Of a stretch of DNA of 40,631 nucleotides, positions 29,467 to 39,400 are shown piece by piece. Every line of letters begins with the position of its first letter. The first letter of the stretch is position 1. The notes under the pieces were generated by a model. The model worked only from the letters and a program-made list of their open reading frames with translations. It searched no databases and was not told the origin of the DNA. The DNA is from Acidobacteria bacterium bin61. Lineage in GTDB: Bacteria > Acidobacteriota > Vicinamibacteria > Marinacidobacterales > Marinacidobacteraceae. Location of the stretch: contig MPMW01000011.1 of the NCBI GenBank assembly GCA_002238705.1, positions 1-40,631 of the forward strand, read 5' to 3'. The position numbers and the translations under genes were made by a program.

Positions 29467-31076
29467 GGGCGCTTACTACCGCGCAGAGGGCGATTCTCGG
29501 TTCCCGAGACCGCTTGACCTACCTCAAGGTGGTAGCGGGCACGGAGGACCTGAGCGCGTGGCTCGTCGGCGCGACATGGGAGGCACAGTTGGACGCCGGC
29601 GCGGGCAAGGCGACAATCCGGCTGAACGCAAAGGACCCGGACGGCAATCACGTCGCCCCCCTGATAGCGTCAATCCTGCACGTCGGGCAGAGGCTCAAGA
29701 TCAACCTCGCGAACCGGGAGACGCCGGGAATCCCAGCAGACGCCGACTACACCGAGGTCTACGACGGCGAAATCGCAGACGTGAGCTGGCCAGCGGCAGA
29801 GGTGACGGTCACCTGCCGCGAGCGGGGAATGGCCAACGCGGCGACACAATGGGTCGAGGACGAGACGGCTTACGGCACGGAAGAAGGGAAGGCACTTCAC
29901 CTCGTGATGCGGGACGTGCTGGCCGGGTGGCTTCCAGGAAGCAGCTTGGTCGTCAAGGGCGGAGACAGCGAAGCCCCCGGGTTCTTGATCCGGGCCTACA
30001 ATCAGAAGCAGGAGCCGGTACTACGGGCACTGGAAACGCTCGCCTCGCTCGCAGGCTGGACAGTGCAGCAACGGTGGGACCCGGACACGGAAGCCTTCGC
30101 CCTGACGCTCCTGAGGCCCGACAGGGAGGGAACCGTTGCAGACTGGTCGTTCACGATGAACGATTACATCGACATGACCGAAATGAGGACGGGTCTCGAC
30201 AGGGTCCGGAACGTGGTCGATGTCGAGTGGAGCGACGATGAGGGAACGCACCGGACAACGAGGTCGGACGGAGCCTCGATCGCCAGGATTGGCCGCCGGT
30301 GGATGAGGCACGGCGCGACAAGCCAGATCGACACGGAGGAAGAGGCGGTCACGCTTGCCGAGGCGATCCTGTCGGACCTGTCGCTGCCGAACGTTGACGT
30401 GACGCTCGAGACGGGACTGTTCTGGCCTGTCGAGTTGAGCGACCTGTTGCAGCTGCCCGCCGACATGCGGCACTGGACCGCCTCGCAGAAGCTGGGCGTG
30501 GTCGGGTACCGTCACGAATGGAGCGGACCGAAGGAGGATCGTTCATTCATCCGCATGAGCGGGAAGCCGTCGGCGGGCAAGGCAAAGTGGATCACGGTGG
30601 CGGTGCCAGTGCCGGAGCCCGTGGCCGGCGAGATCACCTATAACGGGCCGAAGGTGCAGTCCTTCAGCATCGGGATCGTCAACTATCGCGTGGTAGGACT
30701 CCAGAATGTGAAGACCACGGTGCCCGATGCGACGCTGGTATGGCGGCTCGACGACGGCCCATGGCAGGACGGGACAGTCGCCGCGGATGCCTCGGACGCC
30801 CCGACACTCGCCCAGGACAGGGTCACGTTCGTGGACACCCCCGAGGGACGAACGTTCCTGATTCTGACAGTCGGATGGGGCACGGGTGCGCATTTCGTCA
30901 CCTTCGCGTCTCGCACGGGTACAGAAGCTGCCTATGTGTACACGACTCGCGTATCGATTCCGCTCACGGGCGGGGCATCACTTGAGGATGCGAACAGGGT
31001 AGTGACCGAGCCCCCTACCGCCGCATCGACGGCGGGGGATCCACCGGGGACGCTTTATCACCAGCTGGAGGAATAG
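29463..31076 (+). CDS. tail-tip/baseplate hub protein (gp27/gpD-like)
   Basis: A 537-residue protein. Its first ~380 residues (SAWLVGATWEAQLDAGAGKA, then VYDGEIADVSWPAAEVTVTC, LVMRDVLAGWLPGSSLVVKG, VLRALETLASLAGWTVQQRW) follow the plan of hub proteins of siphophages (prophage tail endopeptidase/gp27-like). The C-terminal 130 residues form a likely beta-sandwich domain. It would connect the tail tube to fibres. The stop immediately precedes the next ATG. Confidence 0.65.
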   Translation: MRALTTAQRAILGSRDRLTYLKVVAGTEDLSAWLVGATWEAQLDAGAGKATIRLNAKDPDGNHVAPLIASILHVGQRLKINLANRETPGIPADADYTEVYDGEIADVSWPAAEVTVTCRERGMANAATQWVEDETAYGTEEGKALHLVMRDVLAGWLPGSSLVVKGGDSEAPGFLIRAYNQKQEPVLRALETLASLAGWTVQQRWDPDTEAFALTLLRPDREGTVADWSFTMNDYIDMTEMRTGLDRVRNVVDVEWSDDEGTHRTTRSDGASIARIGRRWMRHGATSQIDTEEEAVTLAEAILSDLSLPNVDVTLETGLFWPVELSDLLQLPADMRHWTASQKLGVVGYRHEWSGPKEDRSFIRMSGKPSAGKAKWITVAVPVPEPVAGEITYNGPKVQSFSIGIVNYRVVGLQNVKTTVPDATLVWRLDDGPWQDGTVAADASDAPTLAQDRVTFVDTPEGRTFLILTVGWGTGAHFVTFASRTGTEAAYVYTTRVSIPLTGGASLEDANRVVTEPPTAASTAGDPPGTLYHQLEE

Positions 31077-31937
31077 ATGAAGGCTACTCTTCGCTCGCCC
31101 GCGAGCCTGAACGGCATTCCCATGCTCAACACACTGTCCGCCTATGGGCTGACCCGTGCGCTGGATGCCCTGTTCGGGGATGGGGACGCACTGGACACGC
31201 TCGCCATTCGGGCGGGCAACACAGAGCTGGCGGCCACCCTCGATGACGGATTTCCGAAGCTGGGCAACACGGGGGTCCTCTATCAGGCGAGCTTCATTCT
31301 GCCGGGCGACAACACGAACCAGGTAGCCGCAGCTTCGTTGAACGTGCACGACGGGTCCGACGTGGTATGGACGACGCAGGCCGAGTCTTTCGTCGTCTCG
31401 ACCAGTCCGAACCCCGTTCCTTCCCCCATCACGCTTCTTGGCGGCCAGCCCTACGTCTTCCTCTGGGAGCTGGTCGGCAATATTGACACCCGCTTCACAG
31501 GCGATGACAGCATGCTCGGATCCGGCATCGAGGCGTTGAGCATCACGAACAGCGGCCAGAACCTCGTGCAAAACATCGCCGGACTCCGTAGCGATTCGTA
31601 CGGCTCCCCCGAGGTGCAGCTTTGGGGGCCTGATCCGATGAGCGGTTTGCCGCCGGGCCCGGGTGACGAGGAGGGGCCGGGAGCCTACGATCCGGACCGG
31701 GTGATCCTGCGCGAGCGCATCACCGACGTGACTCCGACCGTTGCCGCAAACGAGGTGAGTTTCGCCTTTCGGATGCCGGCGCTCACGGACGGAGGACTCT
31801 TGGGAAACAGGTACGGGGTGCTTCTCGTCGGGACGACCCGGGTGCTTGGCGTGGAGGATCTCGGCCCGGTCGGTCCCCGGACGGAGGACACCCAGGATTC
31901 AACAGCGATCCTGACGCTGACGTCGCCGTCGGGCTAG
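31077..31937 (+). CDS. tail protein of unknown function, 286 residues
   Basis: ATG 31077 abuts the hub gene stop; GGAGGAA is the ribosome site. It begins MKATLRSPASLNGIPMLNTL and has a proline/glycine/acid-rich linker near residues 190-205 (SGLPPGPGDEEGPGAYDPD) between two beta-rich parts. Position within the tip cluster suggests a structural role. No known family recognised. Confidence 0.65.
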   Translation: MKATLRSPASLNGIPMLNTLSAYGLTRALDALFGDGDALDTLAIRAGNTELAATLDDGFPKLGNTGVLYQASFILPGDNTNQVAAASLNVHDGSDVVWTTQAESFVVSTSPNPVPSPITLLGGQPYVFLWELVGNIDTRFTGDDSMLGSGIEALSITNSGQNLVQNIAGLRSDSYGSPEVQLWGPDPMSGLPPGPGDEEGPGAYDPDRVILRERITDVTPTVAANEVSFAFRMPALTDGGLLGNRYGVLLVGTTRVLGVEDLGPVGPRTEDTQDSTAILTLTSPSG

Positions 31938-31940
31938 CCG

Positions 31941-33515
31941 ATGCCCGGATGGCTGGGAGATCGCCGGACCGTCGATCGCTGGATCAAACGTGCGGGCGGC
32001 AGTGTTGGACGGGTTGTACGATCCTGGCTGAAGTTCGCGGACGGCTCGATTGGGCTTGTCTATCAGCGGGTCTCGATCCCTATTTATGCTGCTACCGAGC
32101 GTGTCGCCACCCTTGTTCGCTGGTCCCTTCGGTCTGTTTCCGTTCCAGTCTACGCCGCGACCGAACGCATTGCAACGGCCATTCGCTGGACGATTCGGCC
32201 GACTCTCGGTCCCGTCTACGCGACTACGGAGCGGGTGGCGACACTCGTTCGCTGGGTGATCCTTCCGCTGACCCGTCCCGTCTACGCGGCGACGGAGCGC
32301 ATTGCCACCATGGTTGCCTGGGCCATCCCTCCTCTCGCCGCCCCGGTCTATGCGGCAAGCGAGCGTGTGGCGGGAATCGTTCGGTGGACTATTGCCGTTC
32401 CCATGCTGGAGGTTCCGGTATTTTCCGTCATCGGCCGGACTTCATCCGCGGTGATTTCGGTGTCCTCGGGCGGGGGCAAGCGGCCTGACGGCTATCAGGT
32501 CTGGTACGGAACGGATCCGGACCCCGTGGCCAATCGTGTCAGCCGTCGTTTCTACAAAGGCTTCGGGCCGCACCAGGAATCCCTCGGTGGGAGGTTCGCG
32601 GGCAGCTCCATCTGGTATTTCGTCGCCCGTGCAGTGCGTGGACCCGACATCATCAACCCTACCGAAGTGGGGCCGTGGACGGTGATCCTGCGGGTGAAAA
32701 TCGGAGACGAGCCGCCGATCTGGATTGCGATTCCGAACCAACTCGCGAACCTCGGCGCCGATGATACGGTGCTGAACATCTATGACAAGGTAGCCGACTC
32801 GAACAACGAGGACTCGACGCTGACGATCGTTCCTTGGTCCGACGATACCGACGTGGTTGTTCCCTCCATCTCGGGTGGGATCCTGACCCTCGACTGGGGC
32901 GCAGTCGCGGGTTCGGCGACGGTCACGCTGACGGCCACGGACCCGGACGGCAACGAAGGCAAGGGAACCGTGCTGTGCATCCTGAACGACCCGTGCGCGG
33001 GGCTGGCCGTGTCGCTCGACGGCGAGATCGAGGACGAGCCGGAGATTCCGATTATACCAGGCGATGCCAAACGGTCGTGGTCTGTACAGCCGGCAGTTTT
33101 TCGTGGAAACCGCGTGGTCTTGCAGTCTCCGAATCGCATACGAATGCCTGATGGTCTGGTTGCGCGAGATGGCGGCGGGTATCTGTTTGGTATACGCCTG
33201 GAAAAACAAGGCACAAATTGGCGATTCAGCCTCGATGTGGACCAGACCGCAGACGGCCCAACACGCGCAGATCTTGTGACTGATTGGGAAACAAGATCGG
33301 ATGCCCTGCAACTTAATGCTTCCGGACGTACTTTGTCTCTTCCCGGTCCAAACAGTGGCTCATGGGCTGTGAGGGATGTGATGGAACCTTATATCGTAAT
33401 TGCCACCGATTCCGCTTTGAATAACCGCATACAAGCTTTTGTAGAATATGTGGATGGTCTATCAGTCAATAATTTGAATATTACGGCGACTTTCTACTGG
33501 TTCGGGAAGCCATGA
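31941..33515 (+). CDS. tail-tip protein with 22-residue repeats and a low-GC C-terminal domain
   Basis: A 524-residue protein with unusual layout. Residues ~47-156 contain five exact-period 22-residue repeats of the form P-V-Y-A-A-T-E-R-V-A-T-x-V-R-W, with YAATER/YATTER/YAASER at 49, 71, 93, 115 and 137. A fibronectin-like stretch (RPDGYQVWYGTDPDP) follows, then an Ig-like segment ending DPCAGLAVSLDGEIEDE. The last ~140 residues (from about 33085) are encoded by visibly AT-richer DNA. This looks like a receptor-binding tip acquired from elsewhere. ATGA overlap with the next gene. Confidence 0.7.
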   Translation: MPGWLGDRRTVDRWIKRAGGSVGRVVRSWLKFADGSIGLVYQRVSIPIYAATERVATLVRWSLRSVSVPVYAATERIATAIRWTIRPTLGPVYATTERVATLVRWVILPLTRPVYAATERIATMVAWAIPPLAAPVYAASERVAGIVRWTIAVPMLEVPVFSVIGRTSSAVISVSSGGGKRPDGYQVWYGTDPDPVANRVSRRFYKGFGPHQESLGGRFAGSSIWYFVARAVRGPDIINPTEVGPWTVILRVKIGDEPPIWIAIPNQLANLGADDTVLNIYDKVADSNNEDSTLTIVPWSDDTDVVVPSISGGILTLDWGAVAGSATVTLTATDPDGNEGKGTVLCILNDPCAGLAVSLDGEIEDEPEIPIIPGDAKRSWSVQPAVFRGNRVVLQSPNRIRMPDGLVARDGGGYLFGIRLEKQGTNWRFSLDVDQTADGPTRADLVTDWETRSDALQLNASGRTLSLPGPNSGSWAVRDVMEPYIVIATDSALNNRIQAFVEYVDGLSVNNLNITATFYWFGKP

Positions 33516-36067
33516 TCGAAGATTTCGACCTTATCGGCACTCGCAGGGACATTCGGCTGATGACGGCGGCATCGTCGAATGCGTCGGCGCCGAACCTGTC
33601 TGTCAGTCGGGTCCGCGGTGACGCGCGCTTGAGCGCCGCGATCGTCGATCTGACCGACCCCATCGGGAAGGGCGTCCGCGTCACCTTCACGGGCAGCACG
33701 CCGACGAACGCCGTTACCGCCGTGTTCGAGATCGTCGCCCGTGTCGTCTGCACTCACGACCCGACGAAGACACGGGAACATCGGGCGCGATTCACGGTGA
33801 CGAAGAGGGGAACGACGAGTAGCGGTAACAGACCACCGAGACTCTCCGGGTGGTCAACGGCTGCCATGAGCCTCGCAACCGGGGCCAGGGACACCCGAAG
33901 CGGCACAGCTTCTGATCCGGACGGCGATGCCGTGACGGTCAATGCATCATCCTCGAACACGGGTGTCGCCACGGTTTCCATTGCCCAGGGGACACTACCC
34001 GGTCAGTGGATAGCAACGGTTTCCGGGCTCTCCGCTGGTAGTGCGACGATCACCGTCACTCCGAATGATGGGACCGTGGATGGCACGCCTATAACCTTCA
34101 CGGTGACCGTGACCGGCGCCCCAGTGCCCTGTCCCGGCACACCCACCGTGGCCATATCGGGATCCGGCTTGATCCGTACGCTCACTGCGAGTCTCACGAA
34201 CAACCCCTCGGGGACGGTGCTGGATACCCAGTATCGGCTTCAGGGGGCTTCCGGCTGGACGACCGGCTCACAGATCAACGGGTCTGCGGGAGAGAGCTAC
34301 CAGTACCGTGCCAGAGCACGAAAGACGGGCTGCTCGACCACATACTCGAGCGTGGGGCTGTTTACCTTCGAAGGCTCCACCGATCCGTGTGACGGCCTCA
34401 CCGTCAGGGTCAGCCTCGATGGCAGCAATACGATCGAGCGTGACCAGGGCGACAGTGCTCTCGAAAGGGGCGTCACGGTGGATCGTCTGTCCTCGAATGC
34501 GATAGCGGGTGACCCCACCGTGTCTCGCGACAGCGGAAGCTCGGATATCACAGCCGAGATGAACGACGACGATACCGCGGTTATCATCAGCGTGCCCTCT
34601 TCGGGGGTTACCTCTAGGATCACCACTCACTTCATCCTTTCCGTGACGGCGAGATGCAGAACGGACTCCAGTCGCACGGTTCCGGACACCGATCGGTTCA
34701 CTGTCCATTGCGATCCGCCCGACGATCCGTGTGACCGTGTCGGAAGTCCGTCGAATCTCGATCTGCGTGTGTTGGGCAACCTCGTGGCAGCGGGCAATAC
34801 CGCTACGCTAAACGCCAGCGCCGATGCGGGTAGCGGATCGGACAGCACGAGGGTGAGCGCCGAGGTCACCAGCGGGGCGGACAAGGTGCGTGTCAGCGGC
34901 GCGCAGACGGCCAACGGCGACGACATCGACCTAGACTTCACGTTGACGCCCTTGGCCGAAGGGGCAGCGACAATCAGGGTCACCTTCACGCCTCGAACGG
35001 GATCAGCCTCGTGTGCCGCAAGCGCGGTAAGCATGGACATCAACGTGTCCGTGGCGGCCGAACCGAATCCCTGTGAAGGTGCCGGGGTGGACTTGTCCCC
35101 GCGCAGTGCGACGGCAGAGCTGCGGTGGACCGCTTCCAGCCCTCCCTCGGTTGCCGAGGTCTATTTCACCATGGCCTCGCGCGGTCCCGCCGTTCTTCAG
35201 AACCCGACTGCCCAGGAGAGCGACGCCAACGTTTCCGTGTCGATTCGGCAATCTTTGATGCCGCAGTTGGGAACCCATGTTCTAGTGATCAGTCCCGTAG
35301 GGACCCCATCCTCGAACAAGACCGTTCTCGTGACTGTCACCGCCCGGGCCACATGTGGCGGGGAGAACCACCTCCTGGCTGCCAGCGTTTCGGTTTCGGT
35401 GGTTGCTCCACCCGCGAACAGTCCTCCGACGATTACGCCTGCGACCATTGGCTCCGCGTCCAGCCGGATAGAGTTCCTCGAGGGGCAGAGACGGACCTAC
35501 ACGCTGGCGATCAACGATCCGGACGGGACCGTGGGCGTTGATGATCTGGGGGTTCGCAACGCCGGCCCGTTCTCCGTGGAGTTCAGCGAGAACGAGTTCA
35601 TCCCGGGCAGCATCAGTATGGAGGTCACCGCGAACAGCAACGCGGGGAACCGCACTGGGACCTTCTATGTGCGGGTGACCGACGACGAGGGGGCTTACGA
35701 CGAGCTAGTCTTCTATTGGGAGACGATGGAGCCTCCGAACAATCCGCCGACGTGGCGGGGGCCTGCCTTGCAAGTCGTTCCTGCGCTGGTCGGTGATCCC
35801 AACCGTCCGCCGGGAACGCCTGCGACCTACCAGGTGAACTTCGCGAGCTGGTTCAGCGATCCGGGTGATACGCTTACCTACACGGGTCCCAGCTTTACGC
35901 TGATTGGCGCGACGTGGCGGTACAGCAGCTCGGGAAGCGTTCTGACTTTCTTGAGGACTCCTGCAGGGGGGAGCAGCATCACGCTCAGCTTTAGCGCCCG
36001 CGATACGGCGAACCAGTTGGTCAGCGGCAGAGTGCGCTTCGAGACTGAGTCCGGAGGCTTGCCATGA
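33512..36067 (+). CDS. large tail protein with multiple Ig-like/cadherin-like domains
   Basis: An 851-residue protein from ATG 33512. Successive beta-sandwich modules are marked by PC-D/E-G-like boundaries: DPCDGLTVRVSLDG, DDPCDRVGSPSNLDL, NPCEGAGVDLSPR. There are also Ig-like segments such as DPDGDAVTVNASSSNTGVA ... GSATITVTPNDGT and SPPTITPATIGSASS. Such domains are common on phage tails and bind host surfaces weakly. One module type is shared with the preceding protein. No catalytic motif seen. Confidence 0.75.
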   Translation: MIEDFDLIGTRRDIRLMTAASSNASAPNLSVSRVRGDARLSAAIVDLTDPIGKGVRVTFTGSTPTNAVTAVFEIVARVVCTHDPTKTREHRARFTVTKRGTTSSGNRPPRLSGWSTAAMSLATGARDTRSGTASDPDGDAVTVNASSSNTGVATVSIAQGTLPGQWIATVSGLSAGSATITVTPNDGTVDGTPITFTVTVTGAPVPCPGTPTVAISGSGLIRTLTASLTNNPSGTVLDTQYRLQGASGWTTGSQINGSAGESYQYRARARKTGCSTTYSSVGLFTFEGSTDPCDGLTVRVSLDGSNTIERDQGDSALERGVTVDRLSSNAIAGDPTVSRDSGSSDITAEMNDDDTAVIISVPSSGVTSRITTHFILSVTARCRTDSSRTVPDTDRFTVHCDPPDDPCDRVGSPSNLDLRVLGNLVAAGNTATLNASADAGSGSDSTRVSAEVTSGADKVRVSGAQTANGDDIDLDFTLTPLAEGAATIRVTFTPRTGSASCAASAVSMDINVSVAAEPNPCEGAGVDLSPRSATAELRWTASSPPSVAEVYFTMASRGPAVLQNPTAQESDANVSVSIRQSLMPQLGTHVLVISPVGTPSSNKTVLVTVTARATCGGENHLLAASVSVSVVAPPANSPPTITPATIGSASSRIEFLEGQRRTYTLAINDPDGTVGVDDLGVRNAGPFSVEFSENEFIPGSISMEVTANSNAGNRTGTFYVRVTDDEGAYDELVFYWETMEPPNNPPTWRGPALQVVPALVGDPNRPPGTPATYQVNFASWFSDPGDTLTYTGPSFTLIGATWRYSSSGSVLTFLRTPAGGSSITLSFSARDTANQLVSGRVRFETESGGLP

Positions 36068-36076
36068 CGCAACAGA

Positions 36077-36105
36077 TTGCAGAGACAAGGGAATCGGACT
36101 AGAAT
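36077..36105 (+). promoter_or_regulatory. sigma70-like promoter before the fibre genes
   Basis: TTGCAG, 17-nt spacer, TAGAAT (five of six -10 bases match). The start of transcription would fall at about 36112, the A of the next ATG, which lacks a Shine-Dalgarno. It could drive fibre and lysis genes separately from the tail operon. Confidence 0.6.
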
Positions 36106-36111
36106 CAGAAC

Positions 36112-36468
36112 ATGGCCTTCACACCCGGAAACATAGACCTGGGGCGTAACCGCAGCGCGTCAAAGCTCACGCTCGGCGCCGACGGATCGATGGTCGAGGC
36201 GGCGCTCCCGGTAACGAACAGAGCGGTCGATCTGGTCGCTGCCCTCGACTTGCAACCGGACGTGAGTTATGTCGTCGAGGTCGTGAACGGTTCCATCGAG
36301 ATGTTCTGGGGCGCCGCCCCTCCAGGGGACATCGAGTCGTTCAGCGGCAGACCGCTCAACTCGAACGACGAGAACCCAACCAGAGAGGTCAGCTATTCGG
36401 ACTCGGGTTCAAAGCTCTGGATCTGGGCGAGGAACACGCCAGCACGCCTAGTGGTCACAGAGGCCTAA
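36112..36468 (+). CDS. small virion protein, probably fibre-associated
   Basis: A 118-residue beta-rich protein starting MAFTPGNIDLGRNRSASKLT. ATG 36112 has no Shine-Dalgarno but sits 6 nt after a good -10 box, so it may be translated from a leaderless mRNA. Segments such as VSYVVEVVNGSIEMFWGAAP and SGSKLWIWARNTPARLVVTE suggest a compact beta fold as found in fibre adaptors or head decorations. Function unknown. Confidence 0.65.
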   Translation: MAFTPGNIDLGRNRSASKLTLGADGSMVEAALPVTNRAVDLVAALDLQPDVSYVVEVVNGSIEMFWGAAPPGDIESFSGRPLNSNDENPTREVSYSDSGSKLWIWARNTPARLVVTEA

Positions 36469-36474
36469 ACGCAA

Positions 36475-39400
36475 ATGGGTCGCATCAGCGGCGGGTACGG
36501 GCGAGGCGGCAGCGGTGGAGGGATTCGGCAGGTAGCGAGGCTTCCCGCTCCGAAGAGGGGCCAGCTGGCGTACGTCAAGGCCGACTACCAGGAAGGCGGG
36601 CCATACGCGGCGACAGACTTCGATCTGACGATCATCGCCGGGGCGAACGCACTCAACAACAGGATCGGCTACGGGGCGGCAGGCCAGACGGACGGAGCAG
36701 CGGGATCGCTGGAGACGCCAGTACCGGGACTCACCGCCCTGGTCTACACAACCGGCAACGGAACCTTCCATCTCAGGTTCGATGGGGAATACACGGCCCT
36801 GCTGGGTGGCTTCGACAACCTGTTTCTACGAATCGGCACCGACCAGTATACCCTGGTCAATCGTGGCGACCTATTCCAAAGCGAAACTGACGCCAATCGG
36901 CTCGCTGTGGCTGATCGCTGGGCAGCAGGCGAAGAGGTCACGTTCAGGATCTTCACCAACGCAGGCGGCACATCCGGGCTGACCCCCGAGGGGCTCCGCG
37001 CAATCGGGGATCCAGGCAGTCCGCGTGGCGGTGACCTGATCCCCCAGGGGTTCTACCACGTCGATGAGGAGTCCAGCGAGTGGGTACACGGCATCGGCGC
37101 AGGAGGCGGACTGTCACTCCGCTCGCCTCCGGACGAGTTCAGCCATGCCAACCGCGCCGGAGCAGAGGCCGCTCGAGACGCGGCCATCACGAACGTGGCC
37201 GCCACGCTGGCGGAGTTCGACGCGAACCCGAACCTCGCGATCATCCTCACGATCACGGGGACCAACCCGAAAACGACCGTTTGGCAGGTGCGCCGAGGCG
37301 GTGACTGGGCCGATGTAACCGGAGCAGTGAGGGGGCCGGGAGGGGCGCCGGGGTCAGCCGGGAACGTCACGGCGGTGGTCGCCGCGGTTGACGGGAACCG
37401 ACGCCTGACGGTCGCGGTGACCAACTCGGACGGGTCCACGGTAACGAGCGACCCGGCCGTACTGCCCGCGGCGGCGGCTGGCGGCGGCGGTGGGGGCGGA
37501 GGCACAGGGCTGCTGTTCTTCGAGATCGGATCCTCGGCCTCACTGACGAACCACGAAGCACTCGCGGCCAATGGCGAGATGCTGATCCGCGCGACCAGCA
37601 ACTTCACCCACAACGGCAATGCGGTGAAACGCGGCGACGTCTGGTACTACCGTCACCGTGAGGCCAATGGGGTGATCAGTGAGGATTTCCAGCTGGTCAT
37701 GCGTCCGCCGAGCGGCGTCCGGCTAGCAGTGGTCCCGTCGCCCGCTGCGGTAGACAAGGCGAACCTGCCGGGACAGTGGAACGTCACTCTCTTCTTCCCG
37801 GCGAACGCCTATCCGACCGCCACCAAGGCAAAGGTGATCTTCGGGGGCGTGGAGCAAACCGTGGCGCTGGCGCGAGCCATCGGGGAGTCCGGCACCGAGG
37901 TTGTGTTCCGGTTCAGCATCACGCCAGCCATGCGGGCGGCACTCGTTGCGCTCGGGGACCACAGCCTGACTTCCCTGGTCGTGGCATTACTGGATGCGGA
38001 CGACTTGGAGCTTGTGGAGGCGGATGTCGGCATCGGGGTGCTGCCCGGCGCGTCGCACGTTGCCACCGTTGTCTCCAAGGCCGCCGACTACCAGTTGGTG
38101 GAGGGGGACCGGGGCAACACGATCCGGTTCACAGGCAACGCGGCACGAAGGGCCACCGTGAGCGTTCTCCGCTCCGGTTGGTGGTGCAGGCTGCTGAACA
38201 CGACCTCGGCGGACCTGATCTTCGATGTCGGGGTCGCAGGCCGCATAGAGGGCGCGGGCCAGACGGCCACCGTGCCTGAAGACGAGGCGATCACGGTCCA
38301 GTACCTCGGGGCATCCACCTGGGCGATCCTCACCAACACGGAGAAGGGGGCGGGGGGGGACGACTCCGGTTCCGGGGCGACCCCACGCGACCTTGAGCTT
38401 GTGGCCGATGCGCGCTCCACGGCGGTGGACAGCGGTGCCGTATCGGGCGAAGCCAACCTCGTATTCCCTGCGACGTACACCGAATACCGGAACTGGGAGA
38501 TCGTGGTCGGTGACGACAACAACACGATCGACACCCTGAGGGGCCGGAACGCATGGCTGGCCGAGCAGCAGGATAGCGACAACATCCGGTTCGGGTTCCT
38601 CGACAAAGACGAGGCCGGTTCCCGGCAGTGGCTGACGTGGACCCCGAGCACCCGGACCTGGGACTTCGGCAAGCAGGGCACGGCCGCGAACAACGTGAGG
38701 ATCAAGGCGGCCCGGCTCTACGACAACGGCGGCGGTGGCAGTGGCGAGCCGGGCGAGATCCCGGACGATAGCATCACGCCCATCAAGGCCATGGCGGATG
38801 AGGTAGCCCAGAAACAGGCGTGGCGGGCGCGGTTTGGGTCTGCGCGGATAACAGCCGGGGACACACTCCCGACAGCAACCGAGCGCAGCGTCAATGACTT
38901 CCACGTCTTCACGCAGGACGTGGCTGCCGGGCTTGTGTGGAGCAATCTTGCCGACGGCTCCAATCTGACGGCTGCGATGGCAGGAGACGTTGGGCTAGCA
39001 ACGGCCCGTGGCTGGCTCCGGCTCGGCAACTTCATCAGGGGAAACGACGCGCTCAGGGCGTCCATTGACGCCATTGAGGCGCAGTTAGCCAGCCTGGTAA
39101 TCCCCGGACCTTCGGTGACGGCTCACAAGCTCGGCAAGGGTGGGCCGCGCGGTGTTCAGGGCGACTGGCTGGTACGGATCCAGAACCCGCCTGCAGGCAC
39201 CAACCGGCTACGCATCGTCATGCAGGGAGGCGTCGTCCAGGACTGGGCTGCGTATGTTCACGACGACGAGGTTTTGACCGTCGTGACGGTGGACGCCACT
39301 ACTGCGACGAACATCAGGAACAACGCCGGAGCCAACGGTTACCTGACCGTTCAGGCGCTGTTCAGGCAGGACGCGGGCGCGACGGTGGCGGACCCGGAAG

